Positions 34,821 to 44,177 of a stretch of DNA of 64,000 nt are shown one piece after another. Each line of letters opens with the position of its first letter. Within the stretch, counting starts at the first letter, position 1. This DNA is from Sphingomonas jejuensis. GTDB taxonomy: Bacteria; Pseudomonadota; Alphaproteobacteria; Sphingomonadales; Sphingomonadaceae. The notes under the pieces were generated by a model. It was not told where the DNA came from. It ran no database searches and saw only the letters and a program-made list of their open reading frames with translations. Made by a program: the position numbers and the translations under genes. The stretch is from positions 744,001 to 808,000 of the forward strand of contig NZ_JAATJE010000001.1 in assembly GCF_011927695.1 (NCBI RefSeq), read 5' to 3'.

Positions 34821-35798
34821 ATGGCCGACATCATGAAGACCCGTATGCTGATCCTGGGATCGGGCCCGGCGGGCCTGTCGGCGGCGATCTATGGCGCGCG
34901 CGCGGGTCTGAAGCCGATCGTCGTGCAGGGCATCCAGCCGGGCGGCCAGCTGACCACCACGACGGACGTCGAGAATTACCCCGGCTTCCGCGACGTGATC
35001 CAGGGCCCATGGCTGATGCAGGAGATGGAGGCGCAGGCCGTCCATGTCGGCACGCGCATGATCTACGACCATATCGTCGAGGCGCAGCTGGACAGCGCGC
35101 CGTTCCGCCTGATCGGCGACGGCGGGCAGGTGTACGAGGGCGACACGCTGGTGATCGCGACCGGCGCGCAGGCGCGCTGGTTGGGGCTGCCGAGCGAGGA
35201 CGCGCTGAAGGGCAAGGGCGTCAGCGCCTGCGCGACCTGCGACGGGTTCTTCTATCGCGGCAAGAAGGTGGCGGTGATCGGCGGCGGCAACACCGCGGTC
35301 GAAGAAGCGCTGTACCTGACCAACCATTCGGACGACGTGACGCTGATTCACCGCCGCGACCGGCTGCGGGCCGAGCGCATCCTGCAGGAGCGGCTGCACG
35401 CCAACCCCAAGATCAAGGTGCTGTGGAACAAGCGGGTCGAGCAGTTCGTGGACGGCGGCGGCAATGCCGGGCTGGTCGCGATCGACCTGGTCGACACGGT
35501 TACGGGCGAGCCGTCGACGCTGGCGGTGGACGGCGGCTTCGTGGCGATCGGTCATCATCCCGCGACCGAGCTGTTCCGCGGCAAGCTGGAGCTGGACGAC
35601 GAAGGCTATGTCGTCGTGGAGACGGGATCGACCCGCACCGCCATTCCCGGCGTGTTCGCGTGCGGCGACGTGCAGGACAAGATCTACCGCCAGGCGGTGA
35701 CGGCGGCGGGCACCGGCTGCATGGCTGCGCTCGACGCCGAGCGTTACCTGCAGGAGCTGGATTTCGAGGAGCGGGTGGAGGAAGCGGAGGCGGCCTGA
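34821..35798 (+). CDS. trxB: Thioredoxin reductase
   Basis: The 325-residue FAD/NADPH enzyme reduces thioredoxin. It contains the FAD motif GSGPAGLSAAIY, the redox pair in CATC (Cys137, Cys140), the NADPH motif GGGNTAVEEA and the late FAD motif GVFACGDV. The ATG at 34821 is kept; a second one at 34833 also fits. It is convergent with the acyl carrier protein gene, with a ten-base gap. Confidence 0.97.
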   Translation: MADIMKTRMLILGSGPAGLSAAIYGARAGLKPIVVQGIQPGGQLTTTTDVENYPGFRDVIQGPWLMQEMEAQAVHVGTRMIYDHIVEAQLDSAPFRLIGDGGQVYEGDTLVIATGAQARWLGLPSEDALKGKGVSACATCDGFFYRGKKVAVIGGGNTAVEEALYLTNHSDDVTLIHRRDRLRAERILQERLHANPKIKVLWNKRVEQFVDGGGNAGLVAIDLVDTVTGEPSTLAVDGGFVAIGHHPATELFRGKLELDDEGYVVVETGSTRTAIPGVFACGDVQDKIYRQAVTAAGTGCMAALDAERYLQELDFEERVEEAEAA

Positions 35799-35808
35799 GC
35801 GCGCGGGC

Positions 35809-36081
35809 TCAGACGGCCGCCTTGGTGAGCACGAACTGCTTCAGCGAGCCGAACGTCTCCAGCAGCTCGCCGTCGACCTCGTCATCCTCGATGACGATGC
35901 CCATGCGGTCCTCGACATCGGTCAGGAGGCCGGCGACCGCCATCGAGTCGAGCTCCGGAAGCGCGCCGAACAGCGGCGTGTCGTTCGTGAAGGCCGCGAC
36001 GCGGTCCGCATCGATGCCGAGCGTGTGGACAAGGGCGTCGCGCAGGGCGCGATCGGTGGCGGGTTCGTCGTCGCGGATCAT
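35809..36081 (-). CDS. Acyl carrier protein, exosortase A-associated type
   Basis: The 90-residue acidic protein contains the phosphopantetheine site LPELDSMAVAGLL with Ser46. Unlike the fatty-acid ACP, it sits opposite an acyl-CoA ligase and a PLP decarboxylase, the combination found with exosortase A and exopolysaccharide loci. It probably carries an activated acyl or amino group for that pathway. The start lacks a clear ribosome site. Confidence 0.83.
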   Translation of the reverse strand: MIRDDEPATDRALRDALVHTLGIDADRVAAFTNDTPLFGALPELDSMAVAGLLTDVEDRMGIVIEDDEVDGELLETFGSLKQFVLTKAAV

Positions 36082-36129
36082 GCACGCGCCTGTAACGCAC
36101 ATGGTGGCAGGATCAATGGGGCGGCAGCG

Positions 36130-37611
36130 ATGACCGTGCCGGATCGGGAGCCGCGGCCGCTCGACCATCTGACGCTGCGCGGCCGGGCCGACGCCGTCGC
36201 GATCGACCGGCGCGACGGCGCCTTGAGCTATGCGGGGCTGGAGGAGGCGGTGGGCAGCCTCGCCGGGTGGCTGGTGTCGCGCGGGCTGACGACCGGCGAC
36301 AGGGTGGCGAGCTGGCTGCCGAAGACGCGGCTGGCGCTGCTGTTGCCGCTGGCGACGGCGCGGGCGGGGCTGATCCATGTGCCCGTCAATCCTTTGCTGA
36401 AGCGCGCGCAGGTCGCACATATCCTGGTCGACAGCGGAGCGCGGCTGCTGCTGAGCCAGGCGCCGCGGCTGGCGACGTTGAGCGCGGATGACGTGCCGTC
36501 CGGATGCGCCGCCGTGACGGAGGACGAGGCGGCGGGCGCGGGGGCGCCGGCGCTGCCGCCGTCCGACGTGGACCCTGAGACGCTCGCCGCGCTGCTCTAC
36601 ACGTCCGGATCTACGGGGCGGCCGAAGGGCGTGATGCTGACCCATGCCAACCTGTGGCTTGGAGCGGTGTCGGTCGCGCATTATCTGGCGCTGTCGCCAG
36701 CCGACCGCGTGCTGGCGGTGCTGCCGCTGGCGTTCGATTATGGGCAGAACCAGCTTCTTTCCACCTGGCATGCCGGCGGGACGGTGATCCCGATCGACTA
36801 TCTGGTGGCGCGCGACGTGCTGCGCGCGGTGGAGCGGTGGCGGCCGACGACGCTGGCGGGGGTGCCGCCGCTGTGGACGCAGTTATGCGAGATCAGCTGG
36901 CCTTCGGAGACCAGCCTGGAGCGGCTGACCAATTCGGGCGGTGCGTTGACGCCGGCGTTGATCGGCCGATTGCAGGCCACCTTTCCCGGCGCGCGCATTC
37001 ACGCGATGTACGGGCTGACGGAGGCGTTTCGCTCCACCAGCCTCGATCCCGCGCTGCTGTCGGCGCATCCGGAATCGATCGGAACGGCGATCCCCTTTGC
37101 CGAGATCAGCGTGCGGACGCCCGACGGCGGCATCGCGGCCGATGGCGAGCCGGGCGAGCTGGTCCACGCCGGTCCGCTGGTGGCGCGAGGGTACTGGCGC
37201 GACCCCGAGCGATCCGCCGCGCGCTTCCGGCCGGAGCCGGACGGTTCGCTGGCGGTATGGTCGGGCGACACGGTGGTGCGGGATGCGGACGGGCTGCTCC
37301 GCTTCGTCGGGCGCGAGGACGAGATGATCAAGACGGCGGGCAATCGCGTGAGCCCGACGGAGGTGGAGGCAGCGGCGGTGGCAAGCGGGGCGACGACGGA
37401 GGCGGTGGCGATCGGCGTGGCCGACGCGCGGCTGGGCCAGTCGATCCTGCTGGTCGCGGCGGGTGCGCCGGACGATCGGCTGCAAAGGCACCTGGCCCAT
37501 GTGCTCCCCGCCTTCATGCAGCCGCGCGAGATCCGCTGGCTGGACGTGCTGCCGCGCAACCCCAACGGCAAGATCGATCGCGCCGCGCTGAAGCGGGAGG
37601 CGCAGCCATGA
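36130..37611 (+). CDS. AMP-forming acyl-CoA ligase, exosortase A-associated
   Basis: This 493-residue adenylate-forming enzyme has the P-loop-like TSGSTGRPKGVMLTH, the A5 motif MYGLTEAF, the A8 hinge FVGREDEMIKTAGNRVSP and the catalytic Lys in NPNGKIDR near the C-terminus. It would activate a carboxylic or amino acid as an adenylate and load it onto the ACP or CoA. The start has a GGGGCGG site. It overlaps the decarboxylase gene by 4 nt, so they are coupled. Confidence 0.88.
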   Translation: MTVPDREPRPLDHLTLRGRADAVAIDRRDGALSYAGLEEAVGSLAGWLVSRGLTTGDRVASWLPKTRLALLLPLATARAGLIHVPVNPLLKRAQVAHILVDSGARLLLSQAPRLATLSADDVPSGCAAVTEDEAAGAGAPALPPSDVDPETLAALLYTSGSTGRPKGVMLTHANLWLGAVSVAHYLALSPADRVLAVLPLAFDYGQNQLLSTWHAGGTVIPIDYLVARDVLRAVERWRPTTLAGVPPLWTQLCEISWPSETSLERLTNSGGALTPALIGRLQATFPGARIHAMYGLTEAFRSTSLDPALLSAHPESIGTAIPFAEISVRTPDGGIAADGEPGELVHAGPLVARGYWRDPERSAARFRPEPDGSLAVWSGDTVVRDADGLLRFVGREDEMIKTAGNRVSPTEVEAAAVASGATTEAVAIGVADARLGQSILLVAAGAPDDRLQRHLAHVLPAFMQPREIRWLDVLPRNPNGKIDRAALKREAQP

Positions 37612-38840
37612 CGGGCAAGCCGATCGGGCCGATCCCGCCGGAATTCGCCGCGGCGGGGGCGCTGCACCTGGGCGGCCAGACAGCGGACGCGCTGGTGGAG
37701 GCGCACGGCAGCCCGCTGTTCGTCTACGACCGCGGCGTCATGGCGGCGCGGATCACGCGGTTTCGCCAGGCCTTTGCCGGCATCGACCTGCATTATGCGA
37801 TCAAGGCCAATCCCAATGCCGCACTGCTCGGCTGGATGGCGGAGCGGGTCGACGGGTTCGACACCGCATCGGCGGGCGAGATCCAGTTCGCGACTGAGGC
37901 CGCCGCGCACCCGCGATCGAGCGTGCGCGACATCTCGATCGCGGGTCCGGGCAAGTCGGATGACGAGCTTGTCGAGGCGCGGCGCCGCGGCGTCACGGTG
38001 AACGTCGAATCGATCGGCGAGGCGGCGCGCATCGACCGGCTGTCACGCGACGGCGACGGGCCGTTCAGGGTCGCCGTTCGCGTGAACCCCGACTTCGAGC
38101 TGCGCGGATCGGGCATGCGGATGGGCGGTGGCGCGCGGCCGTTCGGCGTGGATGTCGACCAGGTGCCGGTCGTGCTGAACATGCTCCAGCGCCAGCAGGT
38201 GCGCGGCTTCCACATCTATGCCGGATCGCAGTCGCTCGACGCCGAGGCGATCATCGATGCGCAGCGCCGCACGATCGACCTGGCCGCGCGGCTGTCGGAC
38301 GCTGCGGGCATCGCGCCGGAGCTGGTCAATCTGGGCGGCGGGTTCGGCGTGCCATATTTCGCGGGCGATACCCCGCTCGACATCGACGCGGTGGGGGCGG
38401 GGCTGGCCGCCAGCCTGGCGCAGCGGCCGGCGGTGCTGGCGGATACGCGCTTCGCGATCGAGCTCGGCCGCTGGCTGGTGGCGGAGGCGGGCGTCTACCT
38501 GACCCGGGTGCTCGACCGGAAGACGAGCCATGGCGAGCTGTTCCTGGTGACGGACGGCGGCCTGCACCATCAGCTCGCCGCGTCCGGCAATTTCGGCACG
38601 GTGGTGCGGCGAAACTATCCGATCGCGGTGGCTGCGCGCATCGGTGCGGCGCCGGACGAGGTGGCAACGGTGGTCGGCCGGCTGTGCACGCCGCTCGACC
38701 GGCTCGGCGACCGGATCGCCCTGCCGCGCGCGGAGGTGGGCGACGTGATCGCGATCTTCCTGGCAGGCGCCTATGGCAGGTCGGCGAGCCCGGCAGCCTT
38801 CCTTGGTCACCCCGCGGCGGCGGAAGTGCTGGTCGGGTAG
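37608..38840 (+). CDS. PLP-dependent decarboxylase, exosortase A-associated
   Basis: The 410-residue protein belongs to the DapDC/ornithine-decarboxylase fold type III. The PLP Lys lies in YAIKANPN (Lys66) and the phosphate-binding loop in [10 protein letters not shown]. The C-terminal domain has the GRLCTPLD segment with the catalytic Cys. It resembles diaminopimelate decarboxylase but sits in the exosortase-associated pair, so it likely makes an amine for surface-polymer modification. Its last 34 bases overlap the end of truA on the other strand. Confidence 0.88.
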   Translation: MTGKPIGPIPPEFAAAGALHLGGQTADALVEAHGSPLFVYDRGVMAARITRFRQAFAGIDLHYAIKANPNAALLGWMAERVDGFDTASAGEIQFATEAAAHPRSSVRDISIAGPGKSDDELVEARRRGVTVNVESIGEAARIDRLSRDGDGPFRVAVRVNPDFELRGSGMRMGGGARPFGVDVDQVPVVLNMLQRQQVRGFHIYAGSQSLDAEAIIDAQRRTIDLAARLSDAAGIAPELVNLGGGFGVPYFAGDTPLDIDAVGAGLAASLAQRPAVLADTRFAIELGRWLVAEAGVYLTRVLDRKTSHGELFLVTDGGLHHQLAASGNFGTVVRRNYPIAVAARIGAAPDEVATVVGRLCTPLDRLGDRIALPRAEVGDVIAIFLAGAYGRSASPAAFLGHPAAAEVLVG

Positions 38841-39571
38841 ACCGCTTCGGTGAAGTAGAGCCCGTCCGGGGGCGCATTGTGGCCGAGTGCGGCGCGGTCG
38901 CGTGCGGCGAGCGCGCCCGCCAGGTCGTCGGCCGACCACCGCCCGCGCCCGACCAGCGCGAGGCAGCCCACCATCGAGCGCACCTGATGGTGGAGAAAGG
39001 AGCGGGCGGCGGCGATCACGACCACCTCGTCGCCGTGACGCGTCACATCAAGCCGGTCGAGCGTCCTGAGCGGACTGTCCGCCTGGCAATGCGCCGACCG
39101 GAAGGTGGTGAAGTCATGCCGCCCGACCAGCCGCTGCGCGGCCTCGTGCATGGCAGCGGCGTCAAGCGGATCGGGAACGCGCCAGGCGAGGCCGCGGTCG
39201 AAGGTGAGCGGCGCGCGCCGGTTGACGATGCGGTAGCGGTAGCGCCGTCCCACGCAGGAAAAGCGCGCGTGCCAGTCGTCCGGCACCGCCACGCAGCCGA
39301 TCACCGCAATGGGATCGGGCCGGACAAGCGCGTTCAGCCCCTCTGCCAGGCGAAAGGGATCGATGTGCCGGTCGAGATCGAGATGCGCGCGCATCGCGGT
39401 CGCATGGACGCCCGCGTCGGTGCGTCCGGCGGCGTGGACCGCGACCGTCTCCCCGGTCATGCGGTGAACGGCATCCTCGAGGCTGGCCTGGACGCTGGGC
39501 CCATGATCCTGCCGCTGCCATCCCATGAAGGGGCGGCCGTCATATTCGACGACCAGCGCATAGCGGGTCAC
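38807..39571 (-). CDS. truA: tRNA pseudouridine(38-40) synthase TruA
   Basis: The 254-residue enzyme forms pseudouridine in the tRNA anticodon arm. The catalytic Asp lies in GRTDAGVHA (Asp52), and the conserved [11 protein letters not shown] segment is near the C-terminus. It overlaps fmt by 4 nt at the start and the decarboxylase by 34 nt at the end. Confidence 0.96.
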   Translation of the reverse strand: MTRYALVVEYDGRPFMGWQRQDHGPSVQASLEDAVHRMTGETVAVHAAGRTDAGVHATAMRAHLDLDRHIDPFRLAEGLNALVRPDPIAVIGCVAVPDDWHARFSCVGRRYRYRIVNRRAPLTFDRGLAWRVPDPLDAAAMHEAAQRLVGRHDFTTFRSAHCQADSPLRTLDRLDVTRHGDEVVVIAAARSFLHHQVRSMVGCLALVGRGRWSADDLAGALAARDRAALGHNAPPDGLYFTEAVYPTSTSAAAG

Positions 39572-40473
39572 GCCAGCACCATTCCCGGCGGCACGGCGAA
39601 GCCGCGAAGGAGGGCATCGGGCGCCATCGCCGGGCGACCGGCCCGCTGGATCAGCGTCGGCCGGACGGCGCCGGTGCCGCAGGCGATGGTCAATTGGTCG
39701 TCGAGCACCTGGCCTGGTTCGCCGGCACCGGGCGCCGGCGTGGCGGCAAGCAGCCTGAACCGCTCACCCGCCAGCTCAAAAAAGGCGCCGGGCGCCGGAG
39801 CGAAGGCTCGAACCTGCCGGAGGAGCGCGTCGGAAGGGGCTGAAAAATCCAGCTTTGCTTCGCTTTTCTCGATCTTGTGGGCGTAGGTCACGCCGATAGC
39901 CGGCTGGGGCACCGGCGGATGTGCCGGCAGGTCCGCCAGCACCTCCACCATCAGGCGCGCGCCGGCCGCTGCGATCGCCGCCGTCAACGTGCCGGCGTCT
40001 TCGTCCATGATCGGTATGACATGGCGCGCGCGGACAGGGCCAGTGTCGAGCCCGGCCTCCATGTCCATGATGCACACGCCCGTTTCGGTGTCGCCGGCGA
40101 TGATGGCGCGCTGCACCGGGGCGGCCCCGCGCCAGCGCGGCAGCAGCGAGCCATGGACGTTCAGGCAGCCGTGGCGCGGCGCATCGAGGATCGGGCGCGG
40201 GAGGATGAGGCCGTAGGCGGCAACGACGGCGACGTCCGCGTCGAGCGCGGCAAAGGCGGCCTGCTCGTCCGGCGAGCGGAGCGACGCGGGGCTTCGCACG
40301 GGTATGCCGAGATCCTCTGCGCGCGTCTGCACGGCAGACGGGCGCGGCGCCTTGCCGCGGCCGGCGGGGCGGGGCGGCTGGGTATAGGCGGCGACCAGAT
40401 TGTGCCCCGCCGACACCAGCGCCTCCAGCGTCGGCACGGCAAAGGGCGGCGTTCCCATGAAGACGATGCGCAT
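39568..40473 (-). CDS. fmt: Methionyl-tRNA formyltransferase
   Basis: The 301-residue enzyme formylates initiator Met-tRNA. It has [14 protein letters not shown] at the start, the formyl-donor motif [15 protein letters not shown] and a C-terminal OB-like domain. The ATG at 40473 removes a short unsupported leader. It precedes truA in a two-gene unit and is divergent from recR. The usual partner def is close, but on the opposite strand. Confidence 0.97.
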   Translation of the reverse strand: MRIVFMGTPPFAVPTLEALVSAGHNLVAAYTQPPRPAGRGKAPRPSAVQTRAEDLGIPVRSPASLRSPDEQAAFAALDADVAVVAAYGLILPRPILDAPRHGCLNVHGSLLPRWRGAAPVQRAIIAGDTETGVCIMDMEAGLDTGPVRARHVIPIMDEDAGTLTAAIAAAGARLMVEVLADLPAHPPVPQPAIGVTYAHKIEKSEAKLDFSAPSDALLRQVRAFAPAPGAFFELAGERFRLLAATPAPGAGEPGQVLDDQLTIACGTGAVRPTLIQRAGRPAMAPDALLRGFAVPPGMVLA

Positions 40474-40490
40474 GCACCCGTCTCTTCCGA

Positions 40491-40519
40491 TTGGCTTGGG
40501 CGTAAGCAACCCCTATCTG
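40491..40519 (+). promoter_or_regulatory. Possible promoter giving leaderless recR mRNA
   Basis: TTGGCT (40491-40496) and TATCTG (40514-40519) are separated by 17 bp. The -10 ends only eight bases before the recR ATG, and no ribosome site is seen. Confidence 0.45.
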
Positions 40520-40527
40520 TTCCCGGC

Positions 40528-41124
40528 ATGGCATCGCCCGAGATCGAAACATTGACGGAGGCGCTGTCGCGGCTGCCGGGGCTTGGCCCGCGATCCGCGC
40601 GGCGGGCGGTGCTGCACCTGATCAAGCGGCGGGAGGCGGCACTCGCGCCGCTCCGCGCCGCGCTGGAAGCAGTGGAGGCCCGGCTGACGAGCTGCGGCAT
40701 CTGCGGCAATGTCGACACGTCTGACCCCTGCGGCATCTGTCGCGACCCGCGGCGCGACGCGCGGGCGCTGTGCGTGGTGGAGGAGGTCGCCGACCTGTGG
40801 GCGCTCGACCGGGCGAAGCTGTTTCCCGGGCGTTTCCATGTGCTTGGCGGGCGTCTTTCAGCGCTTGATGGAGTGCGGCCGGAGGATCTGTCGATCGACC
40901 TTCTGATGCGCCGGCTGGAGGCGGGCGGCATCGACGAGGTGGTGCTGGCCATGAACGCCACGCTGGAAGGACAGACGACGGCGCATTACATCGCCGACCG
41001 GATCGAGCGGATGCCGGTGCGCGTGACGCAGCTGGCCCACGGCCTGCCCGTCGGTGGCGAGCTCGATTACCTGGACGAGGGCACGATCGCCCAGGCGCTG
41101 CGGGCGCGGCGACCGGTCGCTTGA
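40528..41124 (+). CDS. recR: Recombination mediator protein RecR
   Basis: This 198-residue protein works with RecO/RecF to load RecA. It has a helix-hairpin-helix start ([14 protein letters not shown]), a zinc finger (CGICGN...CGIC) and a Toprim domain ([15 protein letters not shown] through [14 protein letters not shown]). No Shine-Dalgarno sequence precedes the ATG. Confidence 0.97.
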   Translation: MASPEIETLTEALSRLPGLGPRSARRAVLHLIKRREAALAPLRAALEAVEARLTSCGICGNVDTSDPCGICRDPRRDARALCVVEEVADLWALDRAKLFPGRFHVLGGRLSALDGVRPEDLSIDLLMRRLEAGGIDEVVLAMNATLEGQTTAHYIADRIERMPVRVTQLAHGLPVGGELDYLDEGTIAQALRARRPVA

Positions 41125-41149
41125 AGCGGCGCACCCGCTCCGGTATCGC
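41121..41149 (+). promoter_or_regulatory. Possible promoter giving leaderless def mRNA
   Basis: TTGAAG (41121-41126) and TATCGC (41144-41149) have 17-bp spacing. The expected start base coincides with the ATG at 41156, and no ribosome site is present. Confidence 0.4.
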
Positions 41150-41155
41150 GGCGCC

Positions 41156-41680
41156 ATGGCAATCCTTCCCATCATCGAGACACCGGACCCCCGGCTGCGC
41201 CTGATTTCCGAGCCGGTGGAGCAGTTCGACGACGCGCTTTCCACCCTGATCGACGACATGTTCGAGACGATGTACGCGGCGCCCGGCATCGGCCTGGCCG
41301 CGATCCAGGTGGCGGTGCCGAAGCGGGTGCTGGTGATCGACCTGCAGGAGCCGGAGGAGGACGAGGGCGAGCCGGTGAAGCGGCCGCGCGTCTTCATCAA
41401 CCCGGAGGTGCTGGAAGAATCGGAGGAGTTGTCGAGCTACAACGAAGGCTGCCTGTCGGTGCCGGAGATGTTCGGCGATGTGGTGCGGCCCGCCCGCGTG
41501 CGGGCGCGCTGGCTGGACCGCGACGGCAGCACGCAGGAAGCCTGGCTCGACGGCTTGCTGGCGACCTGCCTGCAGCACGAGATCGACCATCTGAACGGCG
41601 TGATGTTCTTCGATCACCTGTCCAAGCTGAAGCGCGACATGCTGTTGAAGAAGCTCGCCAAGCTGCGCAAGGCCGCCTGA
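41156..41680 (+). CDS. def: Peptide deformylase
   Basis: The 174-residue metalloenzyme removes the N-formyl group from new proteins. All three motifs are present: [16 protein letters not shown] and QHEIDHLNG. It starts 31 bases after recR and has its own promoter-like sequence. Confidence 0.97.
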   Translation: MAILPIIETPDPRLRLISEPVEQFDDALSTLIDDMFETMYAAPGIGLAAIQVAVPKRVLVIDLQEPEEDEGEPVKRPRVFINPEVLEESEELSSYNEGCLSVPEMFGDVVRPARVRARWLDRDGSTQEAWLDGLLATCLQHEIDHLNGVMFFDHLSKLKRDMLLKKLAKLRKAA

Positions 41681-41689
41681 CGCCGCGCT

Positions 41690-41717
41690 TGTGCGGGGCC
41701 GCCGCCGCCGCTAGGTT
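41690..41717 (+). promoter_or_regulatory. Possible rmuC promoter
   Basis: TTGTGC (41690-41695) and TAGGTT (41712-41717) are separated by 16 bp, 29 bp before the rmuC GTG. Confidence 0.35.
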
Positions 41718-41746
41718 CACCTTGTGTTCCAAGGGGAGACGGGTGG

Positions 41747-43267
41747 GTGGAGCTGATGAGCCTGATCGCGGTGGCGATCGCCCTTGTTGCCGGGGTCGGT
41801 CTCGGCTGGCTGATCGCCAGCCGTCCCGCCGCGGCCGCGCGGGCGGAGCGCGGCGCCGCGGAGGAGCGCGCCCGCACCGCGGAAACCGCGCTGGCGCTTG
41901 CCGAGCAGCGCGCGGGTGATCTGCCGCCGCTTCGCCTGATGCTGGATGCCGTCCGCAACGAGCGGGACGAGGCGCAGCGCGAGCTGGCCGCGGCGCGGCC
42001 GATCGCAGAGCGGGTGGGCACGCTGGAGCAGGAGCTGGGCGAGGCGCGCGCGCGGGCCGAGCTCCTGTCCGCCGAGGTCGCGGGCTTCCGCCGCGGCGAG
42101 GACGAGCGCGCGCGGGCGCACGACGCGCAGCTCGCCACGCTGAAGGAGATGGAGCAGCGACTGCACGGAAGCTTCGGCGAGCTTGCGGGCAAGGCGCTGG
42201 GCGAGGCGCAGAGGCATTTTCTGGAGCGCGCGGACGCCCGGTTCCGGCAGGCAGAGGAAACCAGCGGCCAGTCTCTGAAGGCGCTGTTGCAGCCGGTGAG
42301 CGAGCGGCTGCAGCGTTACGAGGAGAGCGTCGGCAAGGTCGAGGCGGAGCGGCGCGAGGCCTATGGCAACCTGACCGGCCTGATCGAAGGCATGCGGGCC
42401 GGCCAGGAGGCGGTGCGCAGCGAGGCGGCGCGGCTGGTCAACTCGCTGCGATCGGCACCGAAGGCGCGGGGGCGCTGGGGCGAACAGCAGCTGCGCAACG
42501 TCCTGGAGACCTGCGGATTGGCCGAGCACACCGACTTCATGATGGAGGTGTCTGTCGCCGGGGACGAGGGCGAGGGGCGCCTGCGGCCGGACGCGATCGT
42601 CACCGTGCCGGGCGGCCGATCGCTGGTGATCGACGCCAAGGTCTCGCTCAATGCCTATCAGGATGCCTATGGCGCGGTCGACGAGGCCGAGCGCGAGCGC
42701 AACCTGACGCTGCATGCCGCGGCGATGCGGGCGCATGTCAGCGGGCTGGCGGCGAAAGCATATTGGAACCAGTTCGCCGACGCCCCCGATTATGTGATCA
42801 TGTTCGTTCCCGGCGAGCATTTCCTGGCCGGGGCGCTTGAGCATGACCCCACGCTCTGGGATTATGCGTTCGACAAGCGGGTGCTGCTGGCGACGCCGAC
42901 CAACCTGATCGCGATCGCGCGCACGGTGGCGGCGGTGTGGCGGCAGGAAAAGCTCGCCAAGGAAGCGCAGCAGATCGGCGAGCTCGGCAAGGAAATGCAC
43001 GACCGTCTGGCGGTGGCGGCGGACAAGCTGCGCCGGGTGGGCGGCGGGCTGGGCACCGCCGTCAGGAGCTACAACGAGTTCGTGGCTAGCTTCGAGGGTC
43101 GGTTGATGGTGACGGGGCGCAAGTTCCGCGACCTCAACATCGAAACCGGATCGCGCGAGCTGGAAAGCGTGCTGCCGGTCGAGGCCATGGCGCGGCACGG
43201 CGACCTGGATGTCGCGCTGCCGGCGCCCGCCGGACTCAGCGATCCGGCTGCCGGGCGCGCGGCCTGA
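41747..43267 (+). CDS. rmuC: DNA recombination protein RmuC
   Basis: The 506-residue protein has an N-terminal membrane helix (about residues 4-24), a long coiled coil (about 25-190) and the RmuC nuclease-like domain (about 200-460), with APKARGRWGEQQL, DAKVSLNAY and VIMFVPGE. It limits sequence inversions and rearrangements. The GTG at 41747 has an AAGGGGAG site eight bases upstream. Its end overlaps the small membrane protein gene on the other strand by 32 bases. Confidence 0.95.
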   Translation: MELMSLIAVAIALVAGVGLGWLIASRPAAAARAERGAAEERARTAETALALAEQRAGDLPPLRLMLDAVRNERDEAQRELAAARPIAERVGTLEQELGEARARAELLSAEVAGFRRGEDERARAHDAQLATLKEMEQRLHGSFGELAGKALGEAQRHFLERADARFRQAEETSGQSLKALLQPVSERLQRYEESVGKVEAERREAYGNLTGLIEGMRAGQEAVRSEAARLVNSLRSAPKARGRWGEQQLRNVLETCGLAEHTDFMMEVSVAGDEGEGRLRPDAIVTVPGGRSLVIDAKVSLNAYQDAYGAVDEAERERNLTLHAAAMRAHVSGLAAKAYWNQFADAPDYVIMFVPGEHFLAGALEHDPTLWDYAFDKRVLLATPTNLIAIARTVAAVWRQEKLAKEAQQIGELGKEMHDRLAVAADKLRRVGGGLGTAVRSYNEFVASFEGRLMVTGRKFRDLNIETGSRELESVLPVEAMARHGDLDVALPAPAGLSDPAAGRAA

Positions 43268-43430
43268 GAAGCAGAAACGCCGCCATGGTGACGGCGGCCA
43301 CCGTCTTCGCAGGGCCGGTGGCGGCATCGTCGTAGCCGAACAGCGCGGCGCGGACGATGACGAGCAGGGCGAGCACGGTGCCCGTCACCGCCGCCATCTG
43401 CAGCGCCACGGTGGTGGTGACCTGTCTCAT
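43236..43430 (-). CDS. Small two-helix membrane protein
   Basis: The 64-residue protein has two hydrophobic segments (about residues 7-26 and 39-56) with a short polar loop (FGYDDAATGP). A GAGGAAGG site precedes the ATG, and the start overlaps the stop of the HTH gene (ATGA). It is the last gene of a three-gene operon with an XRE regulator and another membrane protein. The function is unknown. Confidence 0.7.
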   Translation of the reverse strand: MRQVTTTVALQMAAVTGTVLALLVIVRAALFGYDDAATGPAKTVAAVTMAAFLLLRPRARQPDR

Positions 43431-43630
43431 CAGCCTTCCTCGTGAAGCGTGAACAGCGTTTCGACCGGCTGATCGAAGTGCCGGGCAAGCTTCAGCGCGA
43501 GCTCCAGGCTCGGCTCGAACCGTCCCGTCTCGATCGAATTGATGGTCTGGCGCGAGACGCCGACCGCCTCGGCGAGCTGCGCCTGGGTCAGGCGCTGGTC
43601 GGTGCGGGCGGCGAGCACCGCAGTGATCAC
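43430..43630 (-). CDS. Small XRE-family transcriptional regulator
   Basis: This 66-residue protein is essentially one helix-turn-helix domain (LTQAQLAEAVGVSRQTINSIE) with a short C-terminal helix (HFDQPVETLFTLHEEG). The GTG start overlaps the stop of the preceding membrane protein (GTGA). Similar small regulators control operons encoding membrane partners. A palindrome inside the operon promoter is its likely operator. Confidence 0.9.
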   Translation of the reverse strand: MITAVLAARTDQRLTQAQLAEAVGVSRQTINSIETGRFEPSLELALKLARHFDQPVETLFTLHEEG

Positions 43631-44121
43631 TGCCACAGGCGGCGCGCGTCCACCATCCACACCGCGGTGCAGATGACCAGCCAGTCGAGCAGCACCCAGC
43701 CGGCGGTCGGCGACGGCAGCCAGCCGATCCGCTCCCCCGCGAGCCACAGCGCAAGAGCTGCCAGCGTGATGAAGCTGCCAAGACCGTAGGACCGGTTCTG
43801 CACGCGGTTGAACAGCTCATCCTGGCGCGCGCTGAACAGCGACCAGAGGACGGCGGCGACGGCGAACAGCAGCACTGTTAGCAGTGTCAGCCAGCGGTCG
43901 ACGACAGGCGACAGCAGCGCGGATCGCGTCTCCGGCGGCGCCATCCCGCCCGAGCCAAGGCGGAAGCCGAGATCGTAGAAGGGGCCGCCCGCATCCATCA
44001 GCTGCGTCAGGCAGGCGGTGCCGACGCCGATGCAGGTGAGCGACGTCGCCAGCAGGATGCGTTCGGCGCGGTTGAGCGCGCTCCACTTGAACCAGGTGCC
44101 CCGTCCGGTCGGCTCGTACAT
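43627..44121 (-). CDS. Four-helix membrane protein of an XRE mini-operon
   Basis: The 164-residue protein has four hydrophobic segments (about residues 24-42, 76-94, 113-129 and 138-156). The ATG at 44121 has GGGGAGG seven bases upstream; an earlier ATG at 44127 is too close to that site. It is the first gene of a three-gene operon and overlaps the regulator gene by 4 nt. The family was not identified. Confidence 0.75.
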   Translation of the reverse strand: MYEPTGRGTWFKWSALNRAERILLATSLTCIGVGTACLTQLMDAGGPFYDLGFRLGSGGMAPPETRSALLSPVVDRWLTLLTVLLFAVAAVLWSLFSARQDELFNRVQNRSYGLGSFITLAALALWLAGERIGWLPSPTAGWVLLDWLVICTAVWMVDARRLWQ

Positions 44122-44148
44122 CGTCATCCCTCCCCAAGAGCGGGATGG

Positions 44149-44177
44149 ATGTAAAGTCGGCTTTACACCTGTGTCAA
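44149..44177 (-). promoter_or_regulatory. Promoter with operator palindrome for the XRE mini-operon
   Basis: On the minus strand TTGACA (44177-44172) and TTACAT (44154-44149) are 17 bp apart. A perfect palindrome, TGTAAAG-N4-CTTTACA (44150-44167), fills the spacer and reaches the -10. A repressor bound there would block polymerase, which fits autoregulation by the small XRE protein. It overlaps the last codon of the methyltransferase gene. Confidence 0.65.

Noticed and set aside
32108-34834. 908-codon open frame on the minus strand across the ZnuD-like receptor
   Set aside because: It is a GC-driven shadow: basic, repetitive residues with no domain, opposite a clear receptor with signal peptide and motifs.
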